Shown one piece after another: positions 23,593-31,381 of a stretch of 64,000 nt of DNA. Positions within the stretch are counted from its first letter, which is position 1; every line of letters begins with the position of its first letter. Source of the DNA: JADLHS01 sp964553795 (GTDB lineage: Bacteria > Verrucomicrobiota > Verrucomicrobiia > Limisphaerales > JADLHS01); contig CAZKMR010000014.1 in assembly GCA_964553795.1 (NCBI GenBank), positions 1-64,000 on the forward strand, written 5' to 3'. The position numbers and the translations under genes were made by a program. Under the pieces are notes generated by a model. The model did no database searches. It worked only from the letters and a program-made list of their open reading frames with translations, and had not been told where the DNA came from.

Positions 23593-25314
23593 ATGACGTT
23601 TTTCCCCAGATTACTGCTGACTTTCCTTTGGAGCTGCGTCGTTGCGCAGGCCGAGGTGATCACTTATTGGGATTTCAATAGCCAGCCTCCGGATCTGAAC
23701 TTGAGCACCGGCACGCTTGCGCCAGTTCACGGCAGTGGCACCGCCCAAACTGTGGGTGGGGTCACGGAGTCATTCACGGCGTCGAACGGATCTTCTGACC
23801 TGGTGGAGGACAACAGCAACTGGCGCATTAGCGGGTGGCCGTTGCAGGGCACGGGCAACAAAGCGCATGGAGTGCAGTTCGCCGTGAGCACGGTCGGCTA
23901 TCGCCGCATTCGCGTGGAGTTCGATTTGCGGAACAGCAATACCGCGAGCAAATACACGCGCTTTCAATACACCACGAACGGAACGGATTTTATTGATCAT
24001 GTCGTCATCACCATGCCGGCGGAAACCTGGGTGAATGAACAGAGCATCAGTCTCGAAGGCGTGCCGGGGGTGGAGAACAATCCCGCGTTTAAGTTTCGCT
24101 TCGTCACCGAGTTTCAAAACACCGCCACCGGTTTGGGCTCGGCGGGCTATGTCCCATCCGCCAGTGGCAGCAGTTATGGTACAAATGGCACGTTGCGCTT
24201 CGATCTCGTGATGGTTTCCGGCGATCCGCTTTTGCCGGACGTAAATCAAACGGTGAAGTTGTTGAACTACAATGTTTGGGGCGCAAGCGCAACGAACTGG
24301 ACGACCAACACGCCACAGGTTCAGGCCATCGGACGGCAACTGGCTTATCTCACGCCAGACGTCGTCACGTTCCAGGAAATTCCCAATATCGGTCTCACCA
24401 ACATGCCGAACATCATCGCGACGTATCTGCCGGGCTATTTTCTCGCGACGAATCGTGTGCCGGATGGCGACAAGGGCAACATGATCGTGAGTCGCTGGCC
24501 GATTGTGCGGTCGCGCTCGCACATGGGTCGGAGTCCGCTCGATGAATGGGGCTACGACGGCGTGTTCACCCGCGATTTGTTTGAGGCGGAGATCGCCGTG
24601 CCAAGTTGGAACGAACGGTTGCATGCGTTTTCGATTCATCTGAAGGCATTCAACGATCCGGAAAGTGGGCCGCGGCGCGCGGCGGAAGCGAGTGCGGTTT
24701 CTAATTTTTTCGTGAACGTGTTTCTGCCGACGAAAGGGCAGCGGCCGTATTTGTTGGCGGGGGATTTCAATGAAGACATCGCGCGGCCACGTTCGTATGA
24801 GCAGGGCGCGATGCTGCGGATTATCAATGACGCCACCGGCCTGCAACTCACGACGCCGCGCAATCCGTTCAACAACGACGAGCGGACGCATTCGAGCCAG
24901 AACCCGAATCCCTCCATTCGCTTCGACTACATTCTGCCGGGGCAAATGTTGTTCACCAACATCATGACAAACTGGATTTTTCGGACCGATTATCTGATTC
25001 CGTTGCCGGCTGGTTTGCTGAGCACTGATGTGCAGATCGCGTCCGATCACTTGCCGCTGGTCGCGATTTTCAAGAATCCGTATCGCGCAAATGCGCCGAG
25101 CGCGCCGTTTTCCGCCAAGGTCCAGGTGACCAATCAAACGGCAATCGTGACGTGGGCGTCCGTGTCGGGAAACAAATACGTGGTACGCGGCTCGTTCAAT
25201 CTCACGAATTGGTTCAACGTGTCACAAACCATCACGGCGACGGGCCCGAACAGCAGTTGGAGCGGTAGTCTCGTCCCGAATGGCATGTTCTTTCGCGTGC
25301 AGGAGATTCCGTGA
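23593..25314 (+). CDS. Secreted two-domain protein: beta-sandwich plus EEP hydrolase
   Basis: 573 aa with a signal peptide. Residues 20-205 are the domain shared with the 19100-21298 protein. Residues 215-500 form an EEP hydrolase with LLNYNVWG, FQEIP, HLKAF, GDFNED and SDHLPL, so its active site looks complete. The last ~70 residues are a small beta domain ending in MFFRVQEIP, like the C-terminal tail of the other protein. It is probably a secreted nuclease or phosphodiesterase carried on a surface-binding domain. The 3' end overlaps the convergent SRPBCC gene by 93 bp. Confidence 0.88.
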   Translation: MTFFPRLLLTFLWSCVVAQAEVITYWDFNSQPPDLNLSTGTLAPVHGSGTAQTVGGVTESFTASNGSSDLVEDNSNWRISGWPLQGTGNKAHGVQFAVSTVGYRRIRVEFDLRNSNTASKYTRFQYTTNGTDFIDHVVITMPAETWVNEQSISLEGVPGVENNPAFKFRFVTEFQNTATGLGSAGYVPSASGSSYGTNGTLRFDLVMVSGDPLLPDVNQTVKLLNYNVWGASATNWTTNTPQVQAIGRQLAYLTPDVVTFQEIPNIGLTNMPNIIATYLPGYFLATNRVPDGDKGNMIVSRWPIVRSRSHMGRSPLDEWGYDGVFTRDLFEAEIAVPSWNERLHAFSIHLKAFNDPESGPRRAAEASAVSNFFVNVFLPTKGQRPYLLAGDFNEDIARPRSYEQGAMLRIINDATGLQLTTPRNPFNNDERTHSSQNPNPSIRFDYILPGQMLFTNIMTNWIFRTDYLIPLPAGLLSTDVQIASDHLPLVAIFKNPYRANAPSAPFSAKVQVTNQTAIVTWASVSGNKYVVRGSFNLTNWFNVSQTITATGPNSSWSGSLVPNGMFFRVQEIP

Positions 25315-25776
25315 GCGGTCGTCAGGCGTGGGCGCGGGAAAGAATTCGCGGAGTTTTTGGGCGCGAAACGCGAAAATTTTTTCAACGTCGCGGCGCACAA
25401 AAAGCCAGTTAATCAAAGTGCCGCCGGGCGGGCGGTAAATGACTTCATCGCGACAAAGCGTGCCGCCATCGCATGCTTCGAATGTGTGCGTGTGCCGCCA
25501 GAGGCGATAAGGACCGCGCAGTTGTAGATCCACGAAGTGATGCGGCGGATTCCACTCCACAATCTCCGTTCGCCAGCGCAGCGGAATGCCGCGCACGCGC
25601 AAACGATAATCAATGAGCGCGCCGGGTTTCATGGGGACGGGACACTCAGTGAGAACTTGAAACCGCAACCACGGCGGCGTGATGGCTTCCAGGTTGCAGG
25701 CGTCGGCGAAGAAGCGAAAAATTTCTTCGCGCGGTCGTGGCAGCCAAATTTCACTCGAAAACTGGAATGTTTTCAT
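25222..25776 (-). CDS. SRPBCC-family (START-like) ligand-binding protein
   Basis: 184 aa. The N-terminal ~150 residues follow the polyketide-cyclase/SRPBCC pattern (LPRPREEIFRFFADACNLEAITP). The last ~30 residues are antisense to the end of the EEP gene and are Arg-rich, so they are a read-through extension beyond the family's usual end. SRPBCC genes often lie near CarH/LitR regulators in carotenoid regions. A link to lipid or carotenoid binding is inference. Confidence 0.8.
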   Translation of the reverse strand: MKTFQFSSEIWLPRPREEIFRFFADACNLEAITPPWLRFQVLTECPVPMKPGALIDYRLRVRGIPLRWRTEIVEWNPPHHFVDLQLRGPYRLWRHTHTFEACDGGTLCRDEVIYRPPGGTLINWLFVRRDVEKIFAFRAQKLREFFPAPTPDDRSRNLLHAKEHAIRDETTAPTAVRARRRDGL

Positions 25777-25820
25777 GACTCAAAGTTTGCCGAGGTTTCC
25801 CGCTGTGCTAATCCTTTTGT

Positions 25821-26030
25821 ATGAAGAAATTCTTTGCCGCAAACATCGACGGGAAGGGCCGCGCGATTCGCGGGGTGTTGGGTGCGGCGCTGGTAATTGG
25901 CGGTGTGATTTTGTGTAGCTACAACGTCTGGGCGGCTGTCGCGCTGATTTTGTCCGGTGGATTCTGTTTGTTTGAGGCTGTGCGCGGTTGGTGCGTGATG
26001 CGCGCTTGCGGCGTGAAAACGCGGTTTTGA
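25821..26030 (+). CDS. Small DUF2892-type membrane protein
   Basis: 69 aa with two membrane helices (IRGVLGAALVIGGVILC and AAVALILSGGFCLFEAV). A Cys pair flanks the end (RGWCVMRACGV), as in DUF2892/YgaP-like inner membrane proteins. Family members often sit beside rhodanese or thiosulfate genes, but none is here. It converges on the CarH-like gene with 6 bp between the stops. Confidence 0.75.
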   Translation: MKKFFAANIDGKGRAIRGVLGAALVIGGVILCSYNVWAAVALILSGGFCLFEAVRGWCVMRACGVKTRF

Positions 26031-26036
26031 TTCCGA

Positions 26037-26957
26037 TCAACTCTTGGCGCGCAGTTTTTCTAGAGTTTCGTAAAACGCGCTCAAGTTTTCGTTGCGAAGA
26101 AAGCCGCACTTCTCCAAGGCGCTGGCATAACTTTCCGCCGCGCGACCGCCGGCAATCAGCTTCACTGTTTCCGGGACATTTTTGCGCAGCGTATCCAGTT
26201 CGGCGGGCAAGTAGGGGTCATCGCCGGGAAACACAATACTCAACGCCAGGGCGCGGGCCTGATTGCGCACCACGGCGCCGGCAATTTCCAGTGCCGGCAA
26301 ACTGGTCCCCAGATAAATCACGCGCCAGCCGAGATCGTTGGCCGCGGCGGCAACCATCACCGCGCCCAATTCGTGAACCTGGCCGGCGGGAGTGGCGACG
26401 ACTATCGTCGGGGCCGACCCGCTGGCGGGGTAGGGCTTGGAGTGGCGAATGAGAAAATTCCGAATGACCGCGCTCACAAAATGTTCGTGGGCCGCAGTGA
26501 TGGTTCCGTCCTGCCAAAGATCGCCGACCCGATGGGCCAGCGGCGCGATCATGCGTTCCAGCAGACCGTGACTGCCGAGTTGCACCGCCGCGCGGCTCAG
26601 GATTTGTTCCAATTGCGGGGTATCGTTCGCCAATACCGCCGTCAGCGCTTCATCAATCATCGGTGCCACAGTTCGATCTTCGTTCGGCTTTGGCACGAAT
26701 GCAGGAGTCGGGGTGGCGACGAGTTCTCGCAGGGTTTCGGTCGGCAGTTGCGCCACGTTACCGATGCTGTGACCGGCGCGAGTCGCAGCATGCAGGAGGG
26801 CGAGCCGTTCAATTTCGGCATCTGAATAGAGTCGCCGGTTGGTGTCGGTCCGATCCGGTGAAACGGCGTCGTAGCGCTTCTCCCAGATTCGGATCACGTG
26901 TGGGGTGAGACCAGATTTCCGTGCTGCGATTTTAATCGAATGTTGAACTTCCGACAT
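26037..26957 (-). CDS. CarH/LitR-type B12-dependent light-sensing MerR regulator
   Basis: 306 aa. The N-terminal MerR helix-turn-helix (KIAARKSGLTPHVIRIWE) is followed by a cobalamin-binding pair of domains. W148-x9-E158-H159 is the Wx9EH motif of CarH photoreceptors. H195 in QVHELG matches the lower axial cobalt ligand of the E/D-x-H-x-x-G site. In the dark, AdoCbl-bound tetramers of CarH repress carotenoid genes, and light breaks the Co-C bond and releases them. It lies divergent from a sigma factor and a carotenoid-photolyase operon, which is the expected target. Confidence 0.9.
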   Translation of the reverse strand: MSEVQHSIKIAARKSGLTPHVIRIWEKRYDAVSPDRTDTNRRLYSDAEIERLALLHAATRAGHSIGNVAQLPTETLRELVATPTPAFVPKPNEDRTVAPMIDEALTAVLANDTPQLEQILSRAAVQLGSHGLLERMIAPLAHRVGDLWQDGTITAAHEHFVSAVIRNFLIRHSKPYPASGSAPTIVVATPAGQVHELGAVMVAAAANDLGWRVIYLGTSLPALEIAGAVVRNQARALALSIVFPGDDPYLPAELDTLRKNVPETVKLIAGGRAAESYASALEKCGFLRNENLSAFYETLEKLRAKS

Positions 26958-26967
26958 CTACCTAATA

Positions 26968-26979
26968 CATAGACAAAAA
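26968..26979. promoter_or_regulatory. CarH operator half-site, left arm
   Basis: CATAGACAAAAA at 26968-26979 is the exact inverted copy of TTTTTGTCTATG at 27057-27068. It sits 11 bp before the start codon of the CarH-like gene (26957, minus strand), suggesting autoregulation. Confidence 0.55.
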
Positions 26980-27056
26980 GGTAACAGTAGCAAATAAAAT
27001 TTAACAACGGGAGGTTTATTTATTCACAATGGCCACGTCAACAATGAGCTATGTGT

Positions 27057-27116
27057 TTTTTGTCTATGTTAAACAAAATATTGACACTTGTGAAATAGTT
27101 AGACAAAATATGGACA
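27057..27116. promoter_or_regulatory. Predicted CarH operator: inverted half-site plus two direct repeats
   Basis: TTTTTGTCTATG (27057-27068) is followed by two 19-bp direct repeats at 27068-27086 and 27098-27116 that differ at two positions. Each holds ACA boxes 11 bp apart (for example AGACAAAATATGGACA). CarH operators are known to consist of 11-bp direct repeats with a central ACA-type core, so the period matches. Confidence 0.65.
27081..27109 (+). promoter_or_regulatory. Promoter of the sigma-carotenoid-photolyase operon
   Basis: A perfect -35 TTGACA (27081-27086), a 17-bp spacer and a -10 CAAAAT (27104-27109, 4 of 6 matches). The -35 lies in the first direct repeat and the -10 in the second, so a bound CarH tetramer would cover both. 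Confidence 0.6.
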
Positions 27117-27130
27117 TGTTTAACGGCAAC

Positions 27131-28195
27131 ATGATTCCAGGTGGAGCGATTGCAGGTCGGAGTTCCTCGCGCAAACGAACGGGGGCGACTCAGTTGATCG
27201 CGAGCATTAACTGGCGCAAATCGTTTCGGGCGACTGCTCGAACTCCCCAAACCGATTCGCGGCTGCAGTCGGCTGGAGACGCGCAGAATCCCGCGGTCAA
27301 TCTCGACCGCCAGCTATCAGCTCCCGTGCGTGATTCCCGCGCTGAATCTGCCGGTGGTGTTCGTGGTGAAACCGATTCGTTGCTCAGTATCTACATGCGC
27401 GAGGCGGGCGAGGTGAATTTGCTGACGCCGGCCGAGGAAGTCGAGCTGGCCGGGCGCATTCAAAGCGGTGATGAGGCGGCTCGGGAACGAATGATTCGCG
27501 CCAACCTGCGGCTCGTCATCAAGATTGCCCGCGAGTACGAGAATCTGGGCATGCCGCTGTTGGACCTCATCAACGAAGGCAACCTTGGTCTCATGCGGGC
27601 GGTGGAGAAGTTTGACCCGAGTAAAGGCGGCAAACTTTCGACCTATGCCGCGCTCTGGATTCGGCAGCAGATTCGCCGTGCCCTCGCGAGTCAGGGTAAA
27701 ACCATTCGCTTACCCGTGCATGTGGCGGATCGAATTTATCATTTGTCCCAGGCGGAAGTCCGGTTGCGGGCGCGCTTGGGGCGTGACGCCACAGATGAAG
27801 AGCTGGCGCAGGAACTCAATCTTAACGTGGCGCGCCTTGCAAAACTCCGACGCGCCGCGGCGCGGCCCGCCTCCCTCGATGCGCCCTTGGGCGATGAAAG
27901 CGCGAGCACCGTGGCTGAGGTGATTGCGGATGAAAACGCCGCGACGCCGTTTGAGCAGTTTCGGGATCGTACGGAGACGGCGCTGGTTCGCACCCTGGTG
28001 GCCCAACTTCCCGAGCGCGAAGCCCGTATTCTGCGTTTGCGGTTCGGCCTCGACACTGGGCAAGAACAAACACTCGAAACTGTCGGGCGCAAGCTAAAGC
28101 TCACTCGCGAGCGCATCCGCCAACTTCAGAACGTCGCCCTGCACAAACTCCGCCAGATGCTGGAGAGCCCGAAACATTTCCCCCAAACCACCTGA
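27131..28195 (+). CDS. RpoD-like group 2/3 sigma-70 factor
   Basis: 354 aa from the ATG at 27131. ATGs at 27110 and 27116 are alternatives, and the frame upstream to 27029 overlaps the operator and is AT-rich, so it is unlikely to be coding. Sigma regions are complete: 1.2 (LLSIYMREAGEVNLLTPAEE), region 2 (NLRLVIKIAREY, DLINEGNLGLMRAVEKFD, then TYAALWIRQQIRRAL), region 3, and the region 4.2 helix-turn-helix ending LTRERIRQLQ. It is the first gene of the CarH-controlled unit and could amplify the light response by directing polymerase to further promoters. Confidence 0.88.
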   Translation: MIPGGAIAGRSSSRKRTGATQLIASINWRKSFRATARTPQTDSRLQSAGDAQNPAVNLDRQLSAPVRDSRAESAGGVRGETDSLLSIYMREAGEVNLLTPAEEVELAGRIQSGDEAARERMIRANLRLVIKIAREYENLGMPLLDLINEGNLGLMRAVEKFDPSKGGKLSTYAALWIRQQIRRALASQGKTIRLPVHVADRIYHLSQAEVRLRARLGRDATDEELAQELNLNVARLAKLRRAAARPASLDAPLGDESASTVAEVIADENAATPFEQFRDRTETALVRTLVAQLPEREARILRLRFGLDTGQEQTLETVGRKLKLTRERIRQLQNVALHKLRQMLESPKHFPQTT

Positions 28196-28217
28196 TTCGC
28201 CCGCAACAAACACCATC

Positions 28218-29861
28218 ATGAGCAAACAAATCATCATCATCGGCGCAGGTCCGGGCGGACTGGCCTCAGCAATTCTTCTGGCCGCCGCCGGGGTGCGCGT
28301 GAAAGTGGTCGAGCGGCTGCCGATCATTGGCGGGCGCACCTCAAGCATTGAGTCGAATGGATACAAGTTTGATCTCGGGCCGACGTTTTTCCTTTACCCG
28401 CGGGTGCTCGAAGAAATCTTCCACGCGGCGGGAACGACGCTGCAAAACGAGGTCGAAATGGTGCGTCTCGACCCGCAATATCGCATTCAATTCGGTGCTG
28501 GCGGAAAGCTCGACTGCACGCCGGATGTTGCATCGATGGAGCAACAGATTGCGGCGCTCTCTCCTCAGGATGCGCCGGGTTTCCGCCGTTTTCTCGCGGA
28601 GAATCGCGCCAAGCTCGAACTCATGGAGCCGTGTCTCGAAAGTCCGTTTATGGGCTGGCAGTACCTCGTACAGATGCGATTGCTCAAAATGTTGCCGACG
28701 CTGCGCCCGCATCAATCGGTGGACACTTACCTGAAGCGCTTTTTTCAGGATGAACGCGTGCGCCTCGCTTTTTGTTTCCAGTCGAAATACCTCGGCATGT
28801 CTCCGTTCCGGTGTCCGAGCCTGTTCAGCATTCTGAGTTTCTTGGAATACGAGCATGGCGTCTGGCATCCGCTGGGTGGATGCGCCGCTGTTACCCAAGC
28901 GATGGCGCGCGTCGCCGAACGGTTGGGTGTGGAGTTCTGCCTCAATGAACCGGTTGAAGAAATCCTGTTCACCGGGCGTCGGGCTGTGGGCGTTCGTACT
29001 ACAACGAACACGCATCGCGCCGATGCCATCGTGGTCAACGCCGATTTCGCCCGCGCCATGGAACGTTTCGTGCCGAATCAACTGCGGCGGCGCTGGACCA
29101 ATGAGAGGCTGGCGAAGAAGAAGTATTCCTGCTCCACGTTCATGATGTATCTGGGCGTGGAAGGGGAGTTCGATTTGCCGCATCACACGATTCACATTGC
29201 GACAGAGTACGCGCGCAACCTGGACGACATCGAAAACAAACACGTTCTCAGCGCTGATCCGAGTTTCTATGTCCAAAACGCGTGTGTGACGGACAAATCC
29301 CTCGCGCCGCGGGGGCACAGTGCGCTTTACGTGCTCGCGCCGGTGACGCATCAACATCCGAACGTGGATTGGACGCGCGAGAAGGAGCGTTTCCGTCGGT
29401 TGATGCTCCAGCAGATCAAGAAAGCCGGTTACAACAATATCGAATCCCGCATCCGTTATGAACGCGTGATCACGCCGGCGGATTGGGATTCGCGTTATGA
29501 AATCTACCGCGGCGCAACGTTCAATTTGGCGCACACGCTGGATCAGATGTTGCACCTCCGTCCGCACAATCGCTTCGAGGATTTGGATGGCATGTATCTC
29601 GTCGGGGGCGGTACGCATCCGGGCAGCGGGTTGCCGGTGATTTTTGAAAGCGCCCGCATCAGCAGCCGGTTGTTGCTCGAAGACTTTGGCATCAACGCGC
29701 CGATTAATCTCAATCCGCAACGTCCCGCACTGAATCAAGCTCCCGCCGCGCCGCGTAGCACGGTGATGGCCGACGCCGTGCAAACGTTTGCGCGATTGTT
29801 CAACTTCAAACCCGCGCCGATTGCGCGCAACACGGCGTCCGACCAGGTTCGCGAATCATGA
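28218..29861 (+). CDS. Carotenoid desaturase, CrtN/CrtI family
   Basis: 547 aa. N-terminal FAD motif IIIGAGPGGLASAILLAAAG, then FDLGPTFF typical of phytoene/diapophytoene desaturases. The C-terminal VGGGTHPGSGLPVIFESA is the family FAD signature. These enzymes insert conjugated double bases' equivalent double bonds into C30 or C40 polyenes at the membrane. The gene starts 22 bp after the sigma factor and overlaps the aldehyde dehydrogenase start (ATGA). A C30 substrate is suggested by the gene set that follows; sequence alone does not decide C30 against C40. Confidence 0.88.
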   Translation: MSKQIIIIGAGPGGLASAILLAAAGVRVKVVERLPIIGGRTSSIESNGYKFDLGPTFFLYPRVLEEIFHAAGTTLQNEVEMVRLDPQYRIQFGAGGKLDCTPDVASMEQQIAALSPQDAPGFRRFLAENRAKLELMEPCLESPFMGWQYLVQMRLLKMLPTLRPHQSVDTYLKRFFQDERVRLAFCFQSKYLGMSPFRCPSLFSILSFLEYEHGVWHPLGGCAAVTQAMARVAERLGVEFCLNEPVEEILFTGRRAVGVRTTTNTHRADAIVVNADFARAMERFVPNQLRRRWTNERLAKKKYSCSTFMMYLGVEGEFDLPHHTIHIATEYARNLDDIENKHVLSADPSFYVQNACVTDKSLAPRGHSALYVLAPVTHQHPNVDWTREKERFRRLMLQQIKKAGYNNIESRIRYERVITPADWDSRYEIYRGATFNLAHTLDQMLHLRPHNRFEDLDGMYLVGGGTHPGSGLPVIFESARISSRLLLEDFGINAPINLNPQRPALNQAPAAPRSTVMADAVQTFARLFNFKPAPIARNTASDQVRES

Positions 29862-31381
29862 ACCCGCACCGCGACCAATCCTCCGCGATTTCGATCCCGA
29901 TCTCATTTGAGATCGGACCGGATGCGAGCGGGGTGGTCACGGCGGCGTTTGCCGCCGCGCGCTCGGCGCAACTCAACTGGAGTCGCACTTCGCTGCGCGA
30001 ACGATTGCGGCGTCTTCGCGTCCTGCGGTCGCTGATTGCGGAACATGGCCGGGAGTTGGCCGAAAGTTCCGCGCAATCCCGGCGGCGGCCGCTGCAAGAA
30101 GTGCTGGTCGCGGAAGTCGTGCCGTTGGCGGAAGCCTGTCGCTTTCTCGAAAAGAACGCGTCGCGAATTCTGGCATCCCGCCAGTGCGGTGCGCGCGGTC
30201 GCCCGGTCTGGCTCGGCGGGGTGACGGCGGAAGTGCGGCGCGAACCCTGGGGCGTGGTATTGGTCATCGGTCCGGGCAATTACCCATTGCTGTTGCCCGG
30301 CGTGCAAACCATTCAAGCGCTTGTGGCGGGCAACGCCGTGGTGTTGAAACCCGGCGTCGGCGGATTGGGCGCGGCTCAAGGCCTTCAGCGTCTCATCGAG
30401 CGCGCGGGTTTAGATAGCCGATTGGTGCAAGTCTTACCTGAATCCACCGATGCCGCCCGACTCGCCCTTGCAGCGCGCCCCAACAAAGTCGTGTTCACCG
30501 GCTCGGCGGAGGTGGGCGAAAAAGTGTTGTTCCAACTGGCGCCCCAACTCACGCCTGCCACGATGGAATTGAGCGGTTGCGATGCAATGATCGTTCGCGC
30601 GGACGCCGATCTCGCTTTGGTCGTGAAGGCGTTGAAGTTCGGCCTGACGCTGAATGACGGCGCCACGTGCCTGGCTCCGAAACGCATTTTCGTATCGGCC
30701 GCGTGCGCCACCGAACTCGAAGGACGGTTGGCGGAAGCCTTGCGTCCGGCGACCACGATTCGGCCGCTTACGGAAACGCTTAAAGCCGTGGTGCAAGATT
30801 TGCAATCGCGTGGCGCGCACTTCATTGCCGGCGGCGTGACGGGGACGCAGATGATTCGCTTGCCGGCCATTGTTGGCGGAGTTCCGCCGATGGCGCGGGT
30901 GTTGCACGAAGACGTTTTTGCGCCGTTCGCGGCGCTGGTCACTGTGACGGACGACCACGAAGCCGTGCTGCGGACGAACGATTGCCCGTATGGACTGGGC
31001 GTCAGCATTTTCTCGCGAGACGAAACGGCGGCCCGGGCACTGGCCGAACGGGTGCAGGCGGGCGTCGTCACCATCAACGATTTGTTGCTGCCGACGGCGG
31101 ACGCGCGGTTGCCCTTTGGCGGACGCGGGCGCAGTGGCTTTGGCAGCACTCGCGGAGCGGAAGGATTGTTGGAATTGACCGTGCCCAAAGTCGTCACGGT
31201 CAGTCGTAGTAAGTTTCGGTTCGCCTTTGAGCCGCCGCAACGCGACGACGCGGCGTTGTTTGAAGCCTACCTCATGGCAACCCACCGGCAGGAAATGGGC
31301 CGCCGGCTCAAAGGCATCGCCACGCTCCTGAAAACACTCTGGCGCCGCGGCAAACCCGACTTAAACAAAAACGAATTATGA
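29858..31381 (+). CDS. Aldehyde dehydrogenase, likely apocarotenal dehydrogenase
   Basis: 507 aa of the ALDH fold. The cofactor-side block PWGVVLVIGPGNYPLLL and NAVVLKPG are present, with FTGSAEVG, the general-base Glu in MELSG, and the catalytic Cys in NDGATCLAPKR. It lacks an export signal and is cytoplasmic. Set between two CrtN-like genes, it most likely oxidises a carotenoid aldehyde to the acid, as AldH does in staphyloxanthin synthesis. Start and stop both overlap neighbours by ATGA. Confidence 0.86.
   Translation: MNPHRDQSSAISIPISFEIGPDASGVVTAAFAAARSAQLNWSRTSLRERLRRLRVLRSLIAEHGRELAESSAQSRRRPLQEVLVAEVVPLAEACRFLEKNASRILASRQCGARGRPVWLGGVTAEVRREPWGVVLVIGPGNYPLLLPGVQTIQALVAGNAVVLKPGVGGLGAAQGLQRLIERAGLDSRLVQVLPESTDAARLALAARPNKVVFTGSAEVGEKVLFQLAPQLTPATMELSGCDAMIVRADADLALVVKALKFGLTLNDGATCLAPKRIFVSAACATELEGRLAEALRPATTIRPLTETLKAVVQDLQSRGAHFIAGGVTGTQMIRLPAIVGGVPPMARVLHEDVFAPFAALVTVTDDHEAVLRTNDCPYGLGVSIFSRDETAARALAERVQAGVVTINDLLLPTADARLPFGGRGRSGFGSTRGAEGLLELTVPKVVTVSRSKFRFAFEPPQRDDAALFEAYLMATHRQEMGRRLKGIATLLKTLWRRGKPDLNKNEL

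Noticed and set aside
23770..25137. 455-aa minus-strand ORF opposite the EEP-fusion gene
   Set aside because: Arg/His-rich shadow. The coding strand carries the intact EEP catalytic motifs.
27029..27109. Extended N-terminus for the sigma factor
   Set aside because: AT-rich codons unlike the rest of the gene, and the stretch contains the predicted operator and promoter.
28341..29783. 480-aa minus-strand ORF opposite the first carotenoid desaturase
   Set aside because: His/Arg-rich antisense frame in GC-rich DNA; the plus-strand product has full family motifs.
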